This document shows, in pieces, positions 38,399 to 41,532 of a stretch of 41,532 bases of DNA. The DNA lies in the NCBI GenBank assembly GCA_001563905.1, contig LKMO01000005.1, forward strand, positions 1-41,532, given 5' to 3'. This stretch comes from Nanohaloarchaea archaeon B1-Br10_U2g19 (GTDB lineage Archaea > Nanohalarchaeota > Nanosalinia > Nanosalinales > Nanosalinaceae). Both the position numbers and the translations under genes were made by a program. How positions within the stretch are numbered: the stretch's first letter is position 1; each line of letters begins with the position of its first letter. The notes under the pieces were generated by a model. It made no database searches. It was not told the DNA's origin and saw only the letters and a list, made by a program, of their open reading frames with translations.

Positions 38399-39103
38399 AT
38401 GGCAGGAAAAATACGATCACAGAGAAAAGGAAAAGGCTCCCCAACCTACAAGGCCAACAGCCACAAAGGTAAAGGAGCAGTACAGACCAAGAACGCAGAA
38501 ATCACAGGAACAGTCACAGATATAGGTCACGACCCAGCAAGAACAGCTCCAGTAGCAGAAGTAGAGTTTGAAGACGGTGAAGTAAGAAATATTCTAGCAC
38601 CAGAAAACCTTGCTATAGGAGACGAAATCCAGATAGGAGTAAGCGCTCCAATCGAAGAAGGTAACACACTTCCAATCGGAGAAGTACCTGAAGGAGTACC
38701 AATACATAATATCGAACTACAGCCTGGAGACGGCGGAAAACTAGTAAGAAGCGGTGGAACATACGCATTCGTCGTAACACACGAAAAAGATGGTGTAAGA
38801 GTCCAACTACCAAGCAAAGAGTTCAAGAAACTTAACACAGGATGCAGAGCAACAGTAGGAAAAGTTGGAGCAGGCGGAAGAAAAGAGAAACCATTCGTCA
38901 AAGCAGGAAACAAACACAAAGCAATGAAAGCCAGAGGAAAACAGTATCCAAAAGTATCTGGCGTAGCAATGAACGCAGTAGACCACCCATTCGGTGGATC
39001 AGCAAAACCAGGACAACCGAAGACTGTATCCCGACATGCATCACCGGGTAGCAAGTCCGGAAACATCGCCGCAAAAAGAAGCGGTAAGAAGAAGAAAGAT
39101 TAA
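38399..39103 (+). CDS. rpl2: 50S ribosomal protein L2 (uL2)
   Basis: GKIRSQRKGKGSPTYKANSHKGKG, GVAMNAVDHPFGGSAKPGQPKTVSRHASPGSKSGNIAAKRSGK. Confidence 0.96.
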   Translation: MAGKIRSQRKGKGSPTYKANSHKGKGAVQTKNAEITGTVTDIGHDPARTAPVAEVEFEDGEVRNILAPENLAIGDEIQIGVSAPIEEGNTLPIGEVPEGVPIHNIELQPGDGGKLVRSGGTYAFVVTHEKDGVRVQLPSKEFKKLNTGCRATVGKVGAGGRKEKPFVKAGNKHKAMKARGKQYPKVSGVAMNAVDHPFGGSAKPGQPKTVSRHASPGSKSGNIAAKRSGKKKKD

Positions 39104-39115
39104 AGGTGTCATAAC

Positions 39116-39493
39116 ATGAGCGAAGAATTCACATTCAGAGGAAAAACAATGGAAGAACTGGAGAAGATGAATCTAAACCAGTTCGCAGATCTTTTAGATG
39201 CCAGAGGCAGAAGAAAGATTAAAAGAGGACTAAAAGACAACGAAAAAAAGATTCTGAAAGATCTCGAAGAGAAAGATACAGCAAGAACACACGAAAGAAC
39301 CATGATAGTAGTACCTTCAATGGTCGGTAAGACAGTAGAAGTCTACAACGGTCAAGAGTTCGTACCAGTAGAGATCCAAGAAGAAATGTTAGGACACTAC
39401 CTAGGAGAGTTCGCAAAAACCCGTAAAAGAGTACAACACAGTGCACCAGGACTTGGAGCAACAAGATCCTCACAGCACGTACCACTCAAGTAA
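39116..39493 (+). CDS. rps19: 30S ribosomal protein S19 (uS19)
   Basis: FTFRGKTMEELEKM, IVVPSMVGKTVEVYNGQEFVPVEIQEEMLGHYLGEFAKTRKRVQHSAPGLGATRSSQHVPLK. Confidence 0.96.
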   Translation: MSEEFTFRGKTMEELEKMNLNQFADLLDARGRRKIKRGLKDNEKKILKDLEEKDTARTHERTMIVVPSMVGKTVEVYNGQEFVPVEIQEEMLGHYLGEFAKTRKRVQHSAPGLGATRSSQHVPLK

Positions 39494-39507
39494 AGGTGAA
39501 ATAGTAA

Positions 39508-39924
39508 ATGAGTTTACAAGTAGAAGAACATCAAGCCAAGGCCGTAGGAAAGAACCTACGTGTATCTTGGAAACAGTGTACTGAGATCGGACGTTTCATC
39601 AAAGGCGACTCAGTAGAGAAAGCTAAAAACAAGTTAGAAAGAGTAATTGACAAAGAGCTCTCAGTACCTTACACAAAGTTCGATTCAGACGCAGGCCACC
39701 GCTCAGGCGGAGGACCAGGAGGATATCCTGTAAAAGCAGCTGAAGAAGTACTGAAACTAGTTGAAAGCGCTGAATCAAACGCAGAGCACGAAGGACTTAA
39801 CACAGCAAGTCTGGAAGTTCAAAACGTTATATCCAACCAAGGACCTACCTTCAGAACACCTAAACGGCATAGAGGTAGAAGCCCTAAAACCGCTCACATA
39901 AAGATAATTGTAGGAGAACGATAA
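39508..39924 (+). CDS. rpl22: 50S ribosomal protein L22 (uL22)
   Basis: AVGKNLRVSWKQCTEIGRFIKG, GYPVKAAEEVLKLVESAESNAE, FRTPKRHRGRSPKTAHIKIIV. Confidence 0.95.
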   Translation: MSLQVEEHQAKAVGKNLRVSWKQCTEIGRFIKGDSVEKAKNKLERVIDKELSVPYTKFDSDAGHRSGGGPGGYPVKAAEEVLKLVESAESNAEHEGLNTASLEVQNVISNQGPTFRTPKRHRGRSPKTAHIKIIVGER

Positions 39925-39927
39925 TTT

Positions 39928-40986
39928 ATGCAAGAAAAACAATTTATCCAAAAAGGCGCCAGAAAAGTACGCCTACATGAAACACTTCAAGAAGAACTAG
40001 AAGGCGCAGGCTACTCAAACGTAGATATCGTAAGAACACCTACATCAACAAAACTGGTTATATACGCACAGAGACCAGGACTAGTGATCGGTAGAGGCGG
40101 TAGCCGGATCAAAGAACTAACAAATACTATTGAAAACAAGTTTGATTTCGAAAACCCTCAAATCGAGGTAAACGAGATCGAGAACCCTGACGGAAACGCA
40201 CAGATCGTAGCACAGTCAATGGCCTCATGGTTAGAGAAAGGAGGACGTTCCAAAAGAGTAGGATACACATATCTAAGAAGAATCAAAGAATCAGGAATCA
40301 TCGGTGCAGAGATAGAGATGACCGGTAAGATGAGCGGTAACAGAGGAAGAACAGAGAAGTTCTCCTTCGGATACGTTAAGAGATGTGGTAACACATCCAA
40401 AGAAAACGTAGAGAAAGGATACGCACTAGCAAGAACAAAGCCAGGTACAATCGGAGTAAAAGTCCGGTTAATGAAAGAGATGCCTGACTTCATGCACAGA
40501 AACGTGGATGTAGAAGAAGAGCTTATCCATGAAACAGTAGAATCCTCTGAAACACATCAGAAAGCTGAAAAAATCGATATGATTATCGCTGAAGCTGACA
40601 ACATGACAGCTGGCGAAATTGAAAGAGCTATTGAAGAACTCGAAGATATCCAGACAGAAGAAGATATCACAAAGTCTGAAGTCCGAGAAATATTCGAGAA
40701 AGAAGGACCAAAGACAAAAGAAGATATTGAAGAGGACGAAGCTCAGGAAGAAACAGTCGAAGAATCAGAAGACGAAGTAGACGATGATGAGGAACCACAG
40801 CCTGACGCAGAAGAAGCAGATGAATCAGAAACTGACTACGAAGAAATTGTCTCAGGAACAATAAGCGATGCAAAAGACGCTTTAAGCGATCTTGAAAACC
40901 CTGACTACGAAGCAGCACTAGAAGCTGAAGAGTCAAACAAAGACAGAAAAACTCTAACCCAGTGGTTAGAGAACAAGAAAGAATAA
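39928..40986 (+). CDS. rps3: 30S ribosomal protein S3 (uS3) with long acidic C-terminal extension
   Basis: 352 aa; KH domain RPGLVIGRGGSRIKELTN, GRTEKFSFGYVKRCGN, then acidic tail and terminal helical segment. Confidence 0.95.
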   Translation: MQEKQFIQKGARKVRLHETLQEELEGAGYSNVDIVRTPTSTKLVIYAQRPGLVIGRGGSRIKELTNTIENKFDFENPQIEVNEIENPDGNAQIVAQSMASWLEKGGRSKRVGYTYLRRIKESGIIGAEIEMTGKMSGNRGRTEKFSFGYVKRCGNTSKENVEKGYALARTKPGTIGVKVRLMKEMPDFMHRNVDVEEELIHETVESSETHQKAEKIDMIIAEADNMTAGEIERAIEELEDIQTEEDITKSEVREIFEKEGPKTKEDIEEDEAQEETVEESEDEVDDDEEPQPDAEEADESETDYEEIVSGTISDAKDALSDLENPDYEAALEAEESNKDRKTLTQWLENKKE

Positions 40987-41011
40987 AAGGAGAATCCTAG
41001 GTGTCATAAAT

Positions 41012-41215
41012 ATGGCGATTTTAAGAACAGACGACATAAGAAACATGAACGAAAACGAGTTAAAAGAGAAGATAAGAGACATGAAGACCGAGATAATGGA
41101 GGAACGAGGTCAAATCGAGACAGGAGGATTCGCAGACAACCCTGGAAGAATAAAAGAAATGAAGAGAACTATCGCCAAGATTAAAACAGTTCTTAACGAA
41201 AGAAAAGATAACTAG
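41012..41215 (+). CDS. rpl29: 50S ribosomal protein L29 (uL29)
   Basis: 67 aa; RTDDIRNMNENELKEKIRDMKTEIMEERGQIETGGFADNPGRIKEMKRTIAKIKTVLNE. Confidence 0.93.
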   Translation: MAILRTDDIRNMNENELKEKIRDMKTEIMEERGQIETGGFADNPGRIKEMKRTIAKIKTVLNERKDN

Positions 41216-41221
41216 ATACTA

Positions 41222-41532
41222 ATGGCGGAAACTACTTGTCAAAAATGCGGAATGCCTGAAGACCTGTGTGTATGTGATGATATTGCACGGGACGAACAGA
41301 AAATAACTGTTAAAATCGATACACGTACATTCAACAAAGAGATGACCGTTATTGAAGGTCTCTCAGAGGACGTGGACATAGACACATTATCATCCACACT
41401 CAAATCTAAACTGGCCTGCGGCGGTACAGCCAAAAACGGACAGATCCAGTTACAAGGTAACCATCTCAGAAGAATTGAAGATGTTCTATCCCAAGAAGGT
41501 TTCGACAGAAACCAGATAGATGTTAAAAACTA
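41222..41532 (+). CDS. Translation initiation factor aIF-1 (SUI1), reaching the window edge
   Basis: Manual translation MAETTCQKCGMPEDLCVCDDIARDEQKITVKIDTRTFNKEMTVIEGL...STLKSKLACGGTAKNGQIQLQGNHLRRIEDVLSQEGF; not in ORF track because no complete stop lies in the window. Confidence 0.9.
   Translation, partial: MAETTCQKCGMPEDLCVCDDIARDEQKITVKIDTRTFNKEMTVIEGLSEDVDIDTLSSTLKSKLACGGTAKNGQIQLQGNHLRRIEDVLSQEGFDRNQIDVKN

Overview
This 41.5-kb window is gene-dense archaeal DNA. The acidic proteins, A-rich codons, split rpoB''/rpoB' and rpoA'/rpoA'', and small genome-style packing suggest a salt-adapted DPANN archaeon, possibly Nanohaloarchaeota (inference only). It holds two core information-processing blocks: (i) rpoH-rpoB''-rpoB'-rpoA'-rpoA''-nusA-(zinc-ribbon membrane protein)-rps12-rps7-[reverse HAD]-EF2-[small membrane protein]-EF1A-[small protein]-rps10 (about 13.3-28.0 kb), and (ii) rpl3-rpl4-rpl23-rpl2-rps19-rpl22-rps3-rpl29-aIF1 (36.4 kb to the end). 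Between and before them lie pgk, glyS, AN1-rhomboid, endA, RNase HII, an initiator tRNA-Met, a HypA-like zinc protein, an SDR, a DUF456 protein, an AsnB/ASNSD1-like-Dph6 fusion, nucS, radC, tRNA-Ser(GGA), a cytidylate kinase-like gene, archease, rtcB and a 1571-aa subtilase surface protein. No CRISPR array, rRNA gene, transposon or intein was seen. Best leads: the glutamine amidotransferase/ASNSD1-like/Dph6 triple-domain fusion (candidate glutamine-dependent diphthamide synthetase); the giant subtilase with CARDB-like repeats, PGF-pre-PGF-like domain and cytoplasmic tail; rpoB'' apparently starting at AUU at normal Shine-Dalgarno spacing; a 23-codon ORF between rpoB'' and rpoB'; an orphan HypA-like protein without the Ni-binding MHE motif; and small membrane-protein genes inserted in the RNAP/translation operon.
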